From NCBI GenBank assembly GCA_038849025.1, contig JAWCNE010000078.1:1-5516 (forward strand): a stretch of DNA of 5,516 nucleotides, in the 5' to 3' direction. Source of the stretch: WUQU01 sp038849025. Lineage in GTDB: Archaea; Thermoproteota; Bathyarchaeia; Bathyarchaeales; Bathycorpusculaceae. Shown one piece after another: positions 1-4,529 of the stretch. The notes beneath the pieces were generated by a model. The model worked only from the letters and a program-made list of their open reading frames with translations, made no database searches and was not told the DNA's origin. The position numbers and the translations under genes are program-made. Numbering within the stretch: the stretch's first letter is position 1; every line of letters begins with the position of its first letter.

Positions 1-26
1 ATGCCATAAACCTTTACAAACAAAAA

Positions 27-41
27 AATAAAGTTATATAG
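27..41 (+). promoter_or_regulatory. BRE/TATA promoter of the tRNA-Tyr gene
   Basis: An A-rich BRE-like stretch (aataaag) is followed by a TATA box, TTATATA, at 34-40. The archaeal start point normally lies about 25 bases downstream of the box centre, here near 62-64. That is a few bases before the mature tRNA 5' end at 68, so a short leader for RNase P is expected. The placement fits the tRNA gene well; the start site itself is inferred. Confidence 0.65.
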
Positions 42-98
42 ACGTTTACATCCCATAATTTCTTGGTCGGGCGGTAGCTCAGCTTGGTAGAGCTTCCG

Positions 99-131
99 AG
101 CCTGCTAGAATAGGCTCTAGCAGACGAAGAC
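99..131 (+). other. tRNA-Tyr intron 1, anticodon stem, position 30/31
   Basis: This is a 33-base noncanonical intron. A bulge-helix-bulge motif is visible. The central 4-bp helix is CTTC (93-96) with GAAG (126-129), all Watson-Crick. The 3-base bulges are C97 G98 ^ A99 and A130 C131 ^ G132. The body of the intron is a hairpin, CTGCTAG (102-108) with CTAGCAG (117-123), extended by a G100-C125 pair across one C-A mismatch. The outer helix is short (G92-C133, A91-U134). Only this excision restores the G31-C39 pair. Cutting would be by the archaeal tRNA splicing endonuclease. An endonuclease type able to cut noncanonical sites is implied but not seen here. Confidence 0.85.
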
Positions 132-134
132 GCT

Positions 135-174
135 GTAGACGCCTACCAACCGGTAGACGCCACCAGCCTACCAA
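135..174 (+). repeat. Near-tandem duplication in tRNA-Tyr intron 2
   Basis: GTAGACGCC occurs at 135-143 and again at 153-161, 18 bases apart. GCCTACCAA occurs at 141-149 and again at 166-174. The first copy of GTAGACGCC spans the anticodon, G37 and the first five bases of intron 2; the second lies wholly inside the intron. The pattern suggests a local duplication of about 18 bases followed by small changes. The second copy is preceded by CGGT instead of CTGT, so it cannot form the same 4-bp helix with GCAG (187-190) and is unlikely to act as a splice site. Confidence 0.7.
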
Positions 175-192
175 GCACACAACAACGCAGAA
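139..192 (+). other. tRNA-Tyr intron 2, canonical position 37/38
   Basis: This is a 54-base intron. Its central helix pairs loop bases CTGT (133-136) with GCAG (187-190), with one G-U pair. The bulges are A137 G138 ^ A139 and A191 A192 ^ A193, giving the canonical 37/38 cut. The inner helix next to the bulges is weak, since C140 faces C186, so the motif is of the relaxed type. Inside, GGTAG (152-156) can pair with either CTACC at 143-147 or CTACC at 168-172. Because the 5' central helix uses anticodon loop bases supplied by the middle exon, excision of the two introns could be coupled or ordered. Confidence 0.85.
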
Positions 193-233
193 ACCGGAGT
201 GTCGCAGGTTCAAATCCTGCCCGCCCGACCAAA

Positions 234-242
234 CTTTCTTTC
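234..242 (+). terminator. Pyrimidine-rich terminator after tRNA-Tyr
   Basis: CTTTCTTTC begins two bases after the encoded CCA. Short T-rich tracts directly after tRNA genes are the usual archaeal termination signal, and no stem is needed. The tract is short and broken by C residues, so the call is tentative. Confidence 0.4.
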
Positions 243-372
243 TGAAAAGGAGCGTTTCATATTCTAGAATTGGGCGCATTATATTTGTTTTTAAAGTCCA
301 AAGATGTTTAGACCAGAAAGATTTCCAGAATATGGTTTACTATCTAAACGCTTTGCAACTAACATAATAGCT
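243..372. other. Convergent intergenic region, no gene seen
   Basis: This AT-rich stretch lies between the 3' ends of the tRNA gene and the minus-strand small gene. I see no credible coding frame. It holds a TTTTT run at 288-292 and a 7-bp inverted repeat, GTTTAGA (306-312) with TCTAAAC (343-349), separated by 30 bases. The repeat could form a weak hairpin between convergent transcripts, but a repeat of this length can arise by chance. Confidence 0.4.
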
Positions 373-387
373 AGAGAAAGGGGAAAA
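373..387 (-). terminator. Pyrimidine tract after the minus-strand small gene
   Basis: Read on the minus strand, the bases just after the TAG stop are TTTTCCCCTTTCTCT. A pyrimidine and T-rich tract directly behind a stop is consistent with an archaeal intrinsic terminator. There is no strong stem. Confidence 0.35.
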
Positions 388-699
388 CTATTTTCCTCTT
401 TTTATAAGTTCGAATATTCCTCCAAATATTCTAGCTAATATCCCAAGATTCTTCAATCTAAAACTGGAATGTGCAATCTGAAGCGCTGTTTCAAGCTTCG
501 TAAGTATATCCAATTCGACAAGAATTTTATAAGTATATTCATCTTCATTTAAGCCATTTATAAAAAGTGCTTTGCTTCTATCAAAATGGTATCGAATCAT
601 AATTATACCTTCACCGTCAATTGCTTCATTTTCTATCTTAGATATTATCTGCTCCCATTTACTCTTAAAATCCTCAAACGTTATGTTTGATTTAGACAT
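388..699 (-). CDS. Small hypothetical protein, 103 aa
   Basis: I do not recognise this protein. It starts at an ATG (699-697) with a GAGGA Shine-Dalgarno site at 710-706 and a 6-base spacer, which makes it more credible than a chance frame. It ends at TAG (390-388). The sequence is mostly charged and looks helical: an acidic N-terminal half (FEDFKSKWEQIISKIENEAIDGEG), a central stretch with aromatic residues (MIRYHFDRSKALFINGLNEDEY), and a basic C-terminal tail rich in Gly, Ile and Lys (LGILARIFGGIFELIKRGK) that could form an amphipathic helix. There is no signal peptide, metal-binding cluster or clear transmembrane segment. It stands alone, convergent with the tRNA gene and divergent from the transporter gene. 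A small regulatory or toxin-antitoxin-type protein is possible, but nothing in the sequence shows it. Confidence 0.6.
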   Translation of the reverse strand: MSKSNITFEDFKSKWEQIISKIENEAIDGEGIIMIRYHFDRSKALFINGLNEDEYTYKILVELDILTKLETALQIAHSSFRLKNLGILARIFGGIFELIKRGK

Positions 700-705
700 G
701 ATTTT

Positions 706-710
706 TCCTC
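706..710 (-). promoter_or_regulatory. Ribosome binding site of the minus-strand small gene
   Basis: GAGGA on the minus strand lies 6 bases before the ATG. It supports both the start choice and the reality of the gene. Further upstream, AT-rich bases around 741-751 (minus strand TTTTTATCTT) could be a TATA box, but with no clear BRE I do not call it separately. Confidence 0.55.
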
Positions 711-863
711 GGTTTCACAAACTGTTTTGATATTTTAATTAAGATAAAAATTTATCCTATTACTGAAAGAAATTTCAAGATTTTGTCGCTACCTCGTCTA
801 CGCATGTTTAACTCCATTTATTACTGGGCAAATCTGCTCACTGTCTTCCAAGATTGTGAATCG

Positions 864-875
864 AAAGTTTTATAT
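864..875 (+). promoter_or_regulatory. BRE/TATA promoter of the ECF-S gene, leaderless
   Basis: GAAAG (864-868, BRE-like) runs into the TATA box TTTTATAT (868-875). A start point 25 to 28 bases from the box centre falls at about 897-901, on or next to the ATG at 901. The bases before that ATG (CCACCTTTTA) hold no Shine-Dalgarno sequence. The mRNA is therefore probably leaderless, as is common for first genes of archaeal operons. The rest of the 700-900 divergent spacer shows only AT-rich DNA. Confidence 0.65.
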
Positions 876-900
876 GGATGGATAATCCAACCACCTTTTA

Positions 901-1455
901 ATGGGCTTCAACAGACCTCGCCAACTTGCATTGTTTAGTTTACTTGCCTCCGCTTGTATAGGGATTCAGCTAACCCCTAGACCTCCAAATGTCGAGTTTA
1001 CTTCGCTTATCGCCTTTATTATAGGTGTATTTTTTGGTAGTCATGTCGGTGGAGTGTTTGGCGCTGTTGTGATGTTTATAAATGGTTTTTTCTCGCCTTG
1101 GGGAATGGCTGGTTTAATAATGCCTTTTCAAATGGCGGGAATGTTCATTATAGGTGTTGCTGGCGGCATTTTCGGGAGAAGCGAAATCCGGAAAAGTTAC
1201 GTTTCGCTTTACAGCGAGGCAGCAATTCTAGGCGCTTTTCTTACGCTTCTTTATGACATTATCACTAACATCGGGGTTGCTGTATTATCAGCACTAGCTG
1301 GAACTCCTCTCACAGTTGCTTTAATTACTGCCTTTGCCATGGGAGCATTCTTTTCACTAATTCACATCACTTCTAACCTATTCATTTTTGGACTATTGCT
1401 TATTCCCCTTTCAAACTCCATGAAAAATTTTATGGGAGGTGAAAAATCTTGGTGA
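901..1455 (+). CDS. ECF transporter S-component-like membrane protein
   Basis: This 184-residue, very hydrophobic protein has about six predicted membrane segments, roughly residues 8-24, 33-48, 48-62, 68-92, 104-132 and 136-172. Its length and layout match energy-coupling factor S-components, the substrate-binding membrane subunits of vitamin importers. The PRPPNVEFTS stretch (26-35), followed by a Gly-rich segment (FFGSHVGGVFGA) and NGFFSPWG (61-68), resembles the PNVE / G-rich loop pattern of ECF S-components of the riboflavin/cobalamin-type superfamily. The shared ATPase and T subunits are not in the window, so it would rely on copies encoded elsewhere. The ATG sits at the expected transcription start (leaderless). 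The end overlaps the next gene by 7 bases. The substrate is not determined by sequence; the DUF4430 partner favours a cobalamin-like ligand. A related small membrane transporter fold is the alternative. Confidence 0.75.
   Translation: MGFNRPRQLALFSLLASACIGIQLTPRPPNVEFTSLIAFIIGVFFGSHVGGVFGAVVMFINGFFSPWGMAGLIMPFQMAGMFIIGVAGGIFGRSEIRKSYVSLYSEAAILGAFLTLLYDIITNIGVAVLSALAGTPLTVALITAFAMGAFFSLIHITSNLFIFGLLLIPLSNSMKNFMGGEKSW
1435..1442 (+). promoter_or_regulatory. Shine-Dalgarno site of the DUF4430 gene
   Basis: GGAGGTGA is a near-complete complement of the archaeal 16S rRNA 3' end. It lies inside the end of the ECF-S gene, 6 bases before TTG 1449 and 9 before GTG 1452. No ATG is available nearby, so the strong site is what points to a non-ATG start. 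The overlap suggests translational coupling of the two genes. Confidence 0.8.
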
Positions 1456-2045
1456 TAGAGAGAACCTTAGCATTCGTAGTAGCAGGGCTTTTAGTTTGGT
1501 CAGTTACAGCAACAAGCCTCATGGGCTACTATTACATACAATTCAAAACATATCATGACGAATACGAGCAACTTACAGAGACTATTCAAACTGGGTTAGG
1601 AAATCTTTCCGCTGCCTTAGAGAACGGACTTGAAGAACTTTCAACAAGCACAGAGACGCTCTTCAGTAACCTAGAAGAACTTTCAAAAATGGTTGACGCA
1701 ATCTCCGTCAAGACTAATATTTTAATAAATTATGGAAACGGAACGTTGCAATGGCACAATGAAACTTTAGTCCCGTTCGGAGCAACTTTATTCGACGCCA
1801 CACAAGCAATTGCAGAAGTGAAATACACGACTTTTCCAGAGCTCGGTGCCTTCGTCACCTCAATAAACGGCGTAGAAAATAACGATGCTGAAATGAAGTC
1901 TTGGCTTTGGTGGTACTGGGACTTCACCTCATCTGAATGGAAACTTGGAGACGTAGGCTGCGATAAACAAATTCTCCATCGGGGAGACATAATGGCTTGG
2001 TGTTATGAAAGCTATGCAACATGGCCTCCGCCTCCACCAACTTAA
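1449..2045 (+). CDS. Membrane-anchored DUF4430 protein with coiled-coil stalk
   Basis: This 198-residue protein has three parts. Residues 7-29 form an N-terminal membrane anchor or uncleaved signal. Residues 34-85 form a heptad-like stalk (LTETIQTGLGNLSAALENGLEELS and onward). Residues 88-188 form a domain that reads as DUF4430, which has the C-terminal fold of transcobalamin/intrinsic factor. Signature parts are INYGNGTLQWHN (93-104), the VPFGATLFDAT segment (108-118), FVTSINGV (135-142), SWLWWYWD (151-158) and the GD-x-x-x-W motif (179-184). Two cysteines (171, 185) could form a disulfide. The tail is PPPPPT. Expected topology is anchor in the membrane and domain outside the cell. The start is TTG 1449, or GTG 1452 in a GTGA overlap with the upstream stop; both suit the Shine-Dalgarno site. 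Pairing with an ECF S-component suggests it captures or hands over a ligand for uptake. That role is inferred; the domain call is fairly sure. Confidence 0.8.
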   Translation: MVIERTLAFVVAGLLVWSVTATSLMGYYYIQFKTYHDEYEQLTETIQTGLGNLSAALENGLEELSTSTETLFSNLEELSKMVDAISVKTNILINYGNGTLQWHNETLVPFGATLFDATQAIAEVKYTTFPELGAFVTSINGVENNDAEMKSWLWWYWDFTSSEWKLGDVGCDKQILHRGDIMAWCYESYATWPPPPPT

Positions 2046-2066
2046 TTGAAACAGCATAATACTAAC

Positions 2067-2080
2067 TTCTTTTTCCTTTT
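2067..2080 (+). terminator. T-rich terminator after the ECF-S/DUF4430 pair
   Basis: TTCTTTTTCCTTTT begins 22 bases after the TAA stop. Two T runs without a stem fit an archaeal intrinsic terminator, and a new TATA box follows at once. This marks the end of the transporter unit. Confidence 0.55.
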
Positions 2081-2087
2081 ATGTTTC

Positions 2088-2102
2088 AGAAAACTATAAA
2101 TT
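2088..2102 (+). promoter_or_regulatory. BRE/TATA promoter of the acyl-CoA synthetase operon
   Basis: The BRE-like AGAAAAC (2088-2094) precedes the TATA box TATAAATT (2095-2102). The predicted start is about 2122-2126, leaving a leader of about 30 bases that contains the Shine-Dalgarno site at 2143. It is the only good promoter seen for the genes from 2157 to 4483. Confidence 0.65.
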
Positions 2103-2142
2103 AGGAACATTTAGAAAGAGAAGTCGCATTCATGTTTACTCA

Positions 2143-2147
2143 AGGGG
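2143..2147 (+). promoter_or_regulatory. Shine-Dalgarno site setting the start of the beta-subunit gene
   Basis: AGGGG lies 9 bases before ATG 2157 and abuts the in-frame TTG at 2148. The TTG is too close to be used, so the site decides in favour of the ATG. Confidence 0.6.
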
Positions 2148-2156
2148 TTGACTCTG

Positions 2157-2852
2157 ATGGAAAAAGTTTCAAAGATGTTTGATGACGTTCGAAAGAGTGG
2201 AAGAAAGTTTCTTTTGGAGCCGGAAGCCAAGGCTGTTTGCATAGAGTATGGGATTCCAGTTACAAAGTTTAAAGTAGCAAAAACAGTGGACGAAGCAGTG
2301 GAATTTGCTGAGGAAATAGGCTATCCAGTCGTTTTAAAAATTGTTTCTCCAGACATTCTGCACAAGTTTGATGTTGGCGGCGTTGTCCTCAACATTAAAA
2401 CTTCCAAGGATGTTAGGAAGGCTTACATTCAAATATTGGACAACGTGAAGAAAAAGGCGCCAAACGCAAAGATTGTGGGCGTATTGGTTCAGGAAATGGC
2501 TCCTTCCTCGACTGAAGTTATCGTGGGCGCAACTAAAGACCCACAATTCGGTCCAGCAGTTATGTTTGGGCTTGGAGGCATATTCGTGGAAGTCTTGAAA
2601 GACGTGACTTTCAGGATTGCGCCGCTTTCAGAAGAGGAGGCTAAAGAGATGATCACAGAAGTGAAGGGTTATCCGCTTCTCACGGGTTATAGGGGTCAGC
2701 CTCCAGCAGACATGGACGCCATAATAAAAATACTGCTTAACACCTCAAAACTTGTGACAGAACACTTGGAAATAAAAGAGTTAGACTTGAATCCAATTAT
2801 GGTCTATGAGAAGGGAGCAAAAACAGTCGATGCGAGAATCATCCTTGAATGA
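2157..2852 (+). CDS. acdB: ADP-forming acetyl/acyl-CoA synthetase, beta subunit
   Basis: From ATG 2157 the protein has 231 residues, almost exactly the length of free-standing archaeal ACD beta subunits. It is an ATP-grasp protein. With an alpha subunit it converts acyl-CoA, ADP and phosphate into acid, CoA and ATP, giving substrate-level ATP in peptide and sugar fermenters; the reaction can run in reverse for acetate use. Visible landmarks are the N-terminal segment LLEPEAKAVCIEYGIPV (19-35), YPVVLKIVSPDILHKFDVGGV (56-76) with the conserved phosphate-accepting His69, the ATP-grasp stretch TKDPQFGPAVMFGLGGIFVEVLKDV (about 125-149), and ELDLNPIMV near the end. The residue after HK is Phe71 where Ser or Thr is more usual as I recall the family. 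No alpha subunit gene is adjacent, so it must be elsewhere, or this is one of several beta copies. The end overlaps the next gene. Confidence 0.92.
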   Translation: MEKVSKMFDDVRKSGRKFLLEPEAKAVCIEYGIPVTKFKVAKTVDEAVEFAEEIGYPVVLKIVSPDILHKFDVGGVVLNIKTSKDVRKAYIQILDNVKKKAPNAKIVGVLVQEMAPSSTEVIVGATKDPQFGPAVMFGLGGIFVEVLKDVTFRIAPLSEEEAKEMITEVKGYPLLTGYRGQPPADMDAIIKILLNTSKLVTEHLEIKELDLNPIMVYEKGAKTVDARIILE

Positions 2853-3645
2853 AGAAAGCCTCGACCAATCGTATAACGAAATTTTTTCCCATCTTAAAAT
2901 TGCCCGTGACATGCCCTTTTTTGTTCGGTTGGATGGAAGACGTTTTCAAGCTGTTTCAGACGCTGTCGAAGCTATGAAACCTTTTGATGAAAAGTTTGCC
3001 CAATGCCTTGTTGCTTCTGGAAAAGCCATTTATGAAGGCGACTTTAACCCTGCCCTTGTTTATGTGGCAAGCGACGAAGTGAACGCTTTATTCCTTTCGG
3101 ATGCGCCGTTTGATGGGCGAATCGAAAAAATAAATTCCGTGTTAGCCAGTCTCGTTTCCAGCACCTTTTCTTTAGCCATCGCCCAACACTTCAAAAAAGC
3201 CTTGCCAGTGGCTTTTGACTCGCGGGTTAGTATTTGCGCCAAAAATAAAATAATAGATTATTTGTGTTGGCGGCAACTAAATTTGTGGCGAAACCACAAC
3301 AACGCCTATGCTTATTGGCTGCATCGAAAAATTGGACATACACCTTTAGAAACGGCTAAAATTTTGAAAGGGTTAAAGGCTGATGAACTGCACGAAAAAC
3401 TTTTTCAGTATGGCATCAACCTAGCCGAAACTCCGGCTTGGCAAAGGAGGGGAATCCTCATCTATAAAGAGCCGTATCAGAAAAAGAGCGGAAGGCTACG
3501 TGTTGTGCGTTGGCGAATTAAGGAAAACTGGAATCTACCCCTCTTCTCTTCGCAAGAAGGTCAAACCTTAATTCACCAAATCCTCAAATTGACAACCCAA
3601 AAGAAAGGAAGCCAAATTGTCCGAACCCTTGCAAAAAAGGATTGA
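2830..3645 (+). CDS. Thg1-like tRNA 3'-5' polymerase (tRNA-His guanylyltransferase family)
   Basis: Thg1-family enzymes add nucleotides in the 3'-5' direction to tRNA 5' ends. Eukaryotic Thg1 adds G-1 to tRNA-His; archaeal and bacterial Thg1-like proteins mainly repair truncated 5' ends by templated addition. In the 271-residue product the two-metal palm residues are present: RLDGRRF with Asp35, and VYVASDEVN with Asp82 and Glu83, matching human Asp29, Asp76 and Glu77. PFDEKFAQCL (51-60) also fits the family. The WRQ motif is present, but the following HINNLYN of eukaryotic Thg1 is replaced by a form with two extra residues (WRQLNLWRNHNNAY). The basic C-terminal end is family-like in position but not in a pattern I recognise. 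ATG 2830 is chosen because AGGGAG lies 12 bases upstream; ATG 2806 would overlap the previous gene by 47 bases, and TTG 2845 is also possible. It overlaps both neighbours and is probably co-translated with them. Confidence 0.88.
   Translation: MRESSLNEESLDQSYNEIFSHLKIARDMPFFVRLDGRRFQAVSDAVEAMKPFDEKFAQCLVASGKAIYEGDFNPALVYVASDEVNALFLSDAPFDGRIEKINSVLASLVSSTFSLAIAQHFKKALPVAFDSRVSICAKNKIIDYLCWRQLNLWRNHNNAYAYWLHRKIGHTPLETAKILKGLKADELHEKLFQYGINLAETPAWQRRGILIYKEPYQKKSGRLRVVRWRIKENWNLPLFSSQEGQTLIHQILKLTTQKKGSQIVRTLAKKD
3605..3609 (+). promoter_or_regulatory. Shine-Dalgarno site for a TTG start
   Basis: AAGGA lies 7 bases before TTG 3617, inside the end of the Thg1-like gene. There is no ATG in frame until about residue 105, so this site is the main support for the TTG start. 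Confidence 0.5.
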
Positions 3646-4483
3646 AGAATTAAACCAAGAGCTTTCCCTGCTAAAGGCTGAAAGAGACAAACTAAACGCC
3701 GAAGCAAAAGAATTGGCGCAGAAAAGAGCTGAAATTCACAAACAAATTCAAGCATTACGCAGCCAAGCAGAAGAAATCAAAAAGAAAAGAAATCAAACAA
3801 ACGAAAAAGTTAAACAACTTAAAGAGTTACGCGACCACGCAAGAAAGGAACAAAAGGAAAAGAGAGCCCAAGTTTATGAATTAAAGAGAAAACTGGCAGA
3901 ACTTGTCCAGAAAGAACCGACGAAAAACATGAAGGAAATAAAAGACGAAATTGACAAGCTTGAATGGAAAATTCAAACCACGCCTTTAACAGTTCATGAA
4001 GAAAAACCATTAATAGAAAAAATAGCTGAACTTGAACTGCAATTAAAAATTCACAAGCAAATCGAAACCATAAAAAACAACCTTGCCAAACTCTCCATGG
4101 AAACCAAAACCTTGGAAAACCAAGCTAGGCAATGTCATGAACAAATCTTAAAACTAGCCCAAGAAAGCCAAAAACTCCACCAAGAAAGAATAAAACTTCT
4201 AGAAAAAATAGAAAACTTGAAAAAGGAAGCAAACATTGCGCTCCAAAACTTTCTAGAGAAAAAACAGCAAGCCCAACTAATCCACGAAAAAATAGAAGGA
4301 ATCCACTCCAAAAAAGGCGAGTTAAAAGAAGAGATTATAAAAACAGAGGAAGAAAGGCAAGCGCAAATGGAACAAGAATTAAAGGCGAAATTAGAAGAAA
4401 AGGCGAAGGAAAAATTGAAAAGAGGCGAAAAACTTTCTTGGGAAGAATTTCAAATCCTTGCAGAAAAAGGGCTTATTGAATAG
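3617..4483 (+). CDS. Archaeal coiled-coil protein, COG1340 type
   Basis: The 288-residue product is almost entirely helical coiled coil and very rich in Lys, Glu and Gln. It has two long coils, about residues 3-97 and 133-270, separated by a hinge near 98-132. The hinge carries PTKNMKEIKDEIDKLEWKIQ followed by TTPLTVHEEKPLIEKI, which I recognise as the conserved centre of the COG1340 archaeal family. The C-terminus (GEKLSWEEFQILAEKGLIE) is a short non-coil helix pair also typical of that family. Members are often misannotated as phosphoserine phosphatase; none of the HAD motifs (DxDxT) is present here. The length matches the family. Its biological role is unknown; a structural, SMC-like or scaffolding role is only a guess. 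There is no membrane segment or signal, so it is cytoplasmic. The start is TTG 3617, overlapping the upstream gene by 29 bases, which suggests coupled translation. Confidence 0.85.
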   Translation: MSEPLQKRIEELNQELSLLKAERDKLNAEAKELAQKRAEIHKQIQALRSQAEEIKKKRNQTNEKVKQLKELRDHARKEQKEKRAQVYELKRKLAELVQKEPTKNMKEIKDEIDKLEWKIQTTPLTVHEEKPLIEKIAELELQLKIHKQIETIKNNLAKLSMETKTLENQARQCHEQILKLAQESQKLHQERIKLLEKIENLKKEANIALQNFLEKKQQAQLIHEKIEGIHSKKGELKEEIIKTEEERQAQMEQELKAKLEEKAKEKLKRGEKLSWEEFQILAEKGLIE

Positions 4484-4518
4484 CAAAAAATTAATTTAAC
4501 TCTCCCCTAGAAACATGT

Positions 4519-4523
4519 AGGAG
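4519..4523 (+). promoter_or_regulatory. Shine-Dalgarno site of the DUF373 gene
   Basis: AGGAG lies 6 bases before ATG 4530. The 46-base gap after the coiled-coil gene also contains an AT-rich run (AATTAATTTAA, 4489-4499) that could act as a weak TATA box for an internal promoter. No clear BRE is seen, so read-through from upstream is as likely. Confidence 0.65.
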
Positions 4524-4529
4524 AACCAG

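Larger units (their letters stand above)
68..231 (+). tRNA. tRNA-Tyr (anticodon GUA), two introns, CCA encoded
   Basis: The acceptor stem CGGGCGG (68-74) pairs fully with CCGCCCG (221-227), followed by discriminator A228 and an encoded CCA (229-231). The D arm is GCTC/GAGC (77-80, 90-93). The T arm is GCAGG/CCTGC (204-208, 216-220) around TTCAAAT. Read straight through, the anticodon arm fails: 95-99 against 194-198 has an A-C mismatch and no U33. Removing 99-131 and 139-192 gives a perfect stem TCCGG/CCGGA around the loop CTGTAGA, with anticodon GTA at 135-137. The C1-G72 pair with A73 is the known archaeal tyrosine identity set, which independently supports Tyr. The exons are 68-98, 132-138 and 193-231, so the middle exon is only 7 bases and consists of G31 plus loop positions 32-37. 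The total after splicing is 77 bases including CCA. Confidence 0.93.

Noticed and set aside
98..123. Strong hairpin (GAGCCT/AGGCTC, or CTGCTAG/CTAGCAG) considered as a terminator.
   Set aside because: No T-run follows it, and the CTGCTAG/CTAGCAG pairing is explained as the body of tRNA intron 1.
68..231. Reading the gene as tRNA-Gln with anticodon CTG at 102-104 and a single long intron.
   Set aside because: It leaves a mismatched 31-39 pair and C instead of U at position 33. The two-intron model fixes both and matches the tyrosine identity elements C1-G72 and A73.
79..279. Minus-strand open frame of 66 residues over the tRNA.
   Set aside because: It is the translated complement of a tRNA (the familiar GGQDLNLRH-type artefact), with no ribosome binding site.
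306..349. Inverted repeat GTTTAGA / TCTAAAC in the convergent spacer as a bidirectional terminator.
   Set aside because: It has only 7 bp with a 30-base loop and no adjacent T-run in the right place, so it is well within chance.
1730..1990. Minus-strand open frame of 86 residues.
   Set aside because: It lies wholly inside the DUF4430 gene, which has clear domain motifs and a strong ribosome binding site.
2148..2156. TTG 2148 as the start of the ACD beta subunit.
   Set aside because: It directly abuts the AGGGG site, leaving no spacer. ATG 2157 has a workable 9-base spacer and gives the usual family length.
3573..4010. Two overlapping minus-strand frames rich in Leu and Phe.
   Set aside because: They are the complement of a Lys/Glu-rich coiled-coil gene, which produces spurious Leu/Phe-rich frames.
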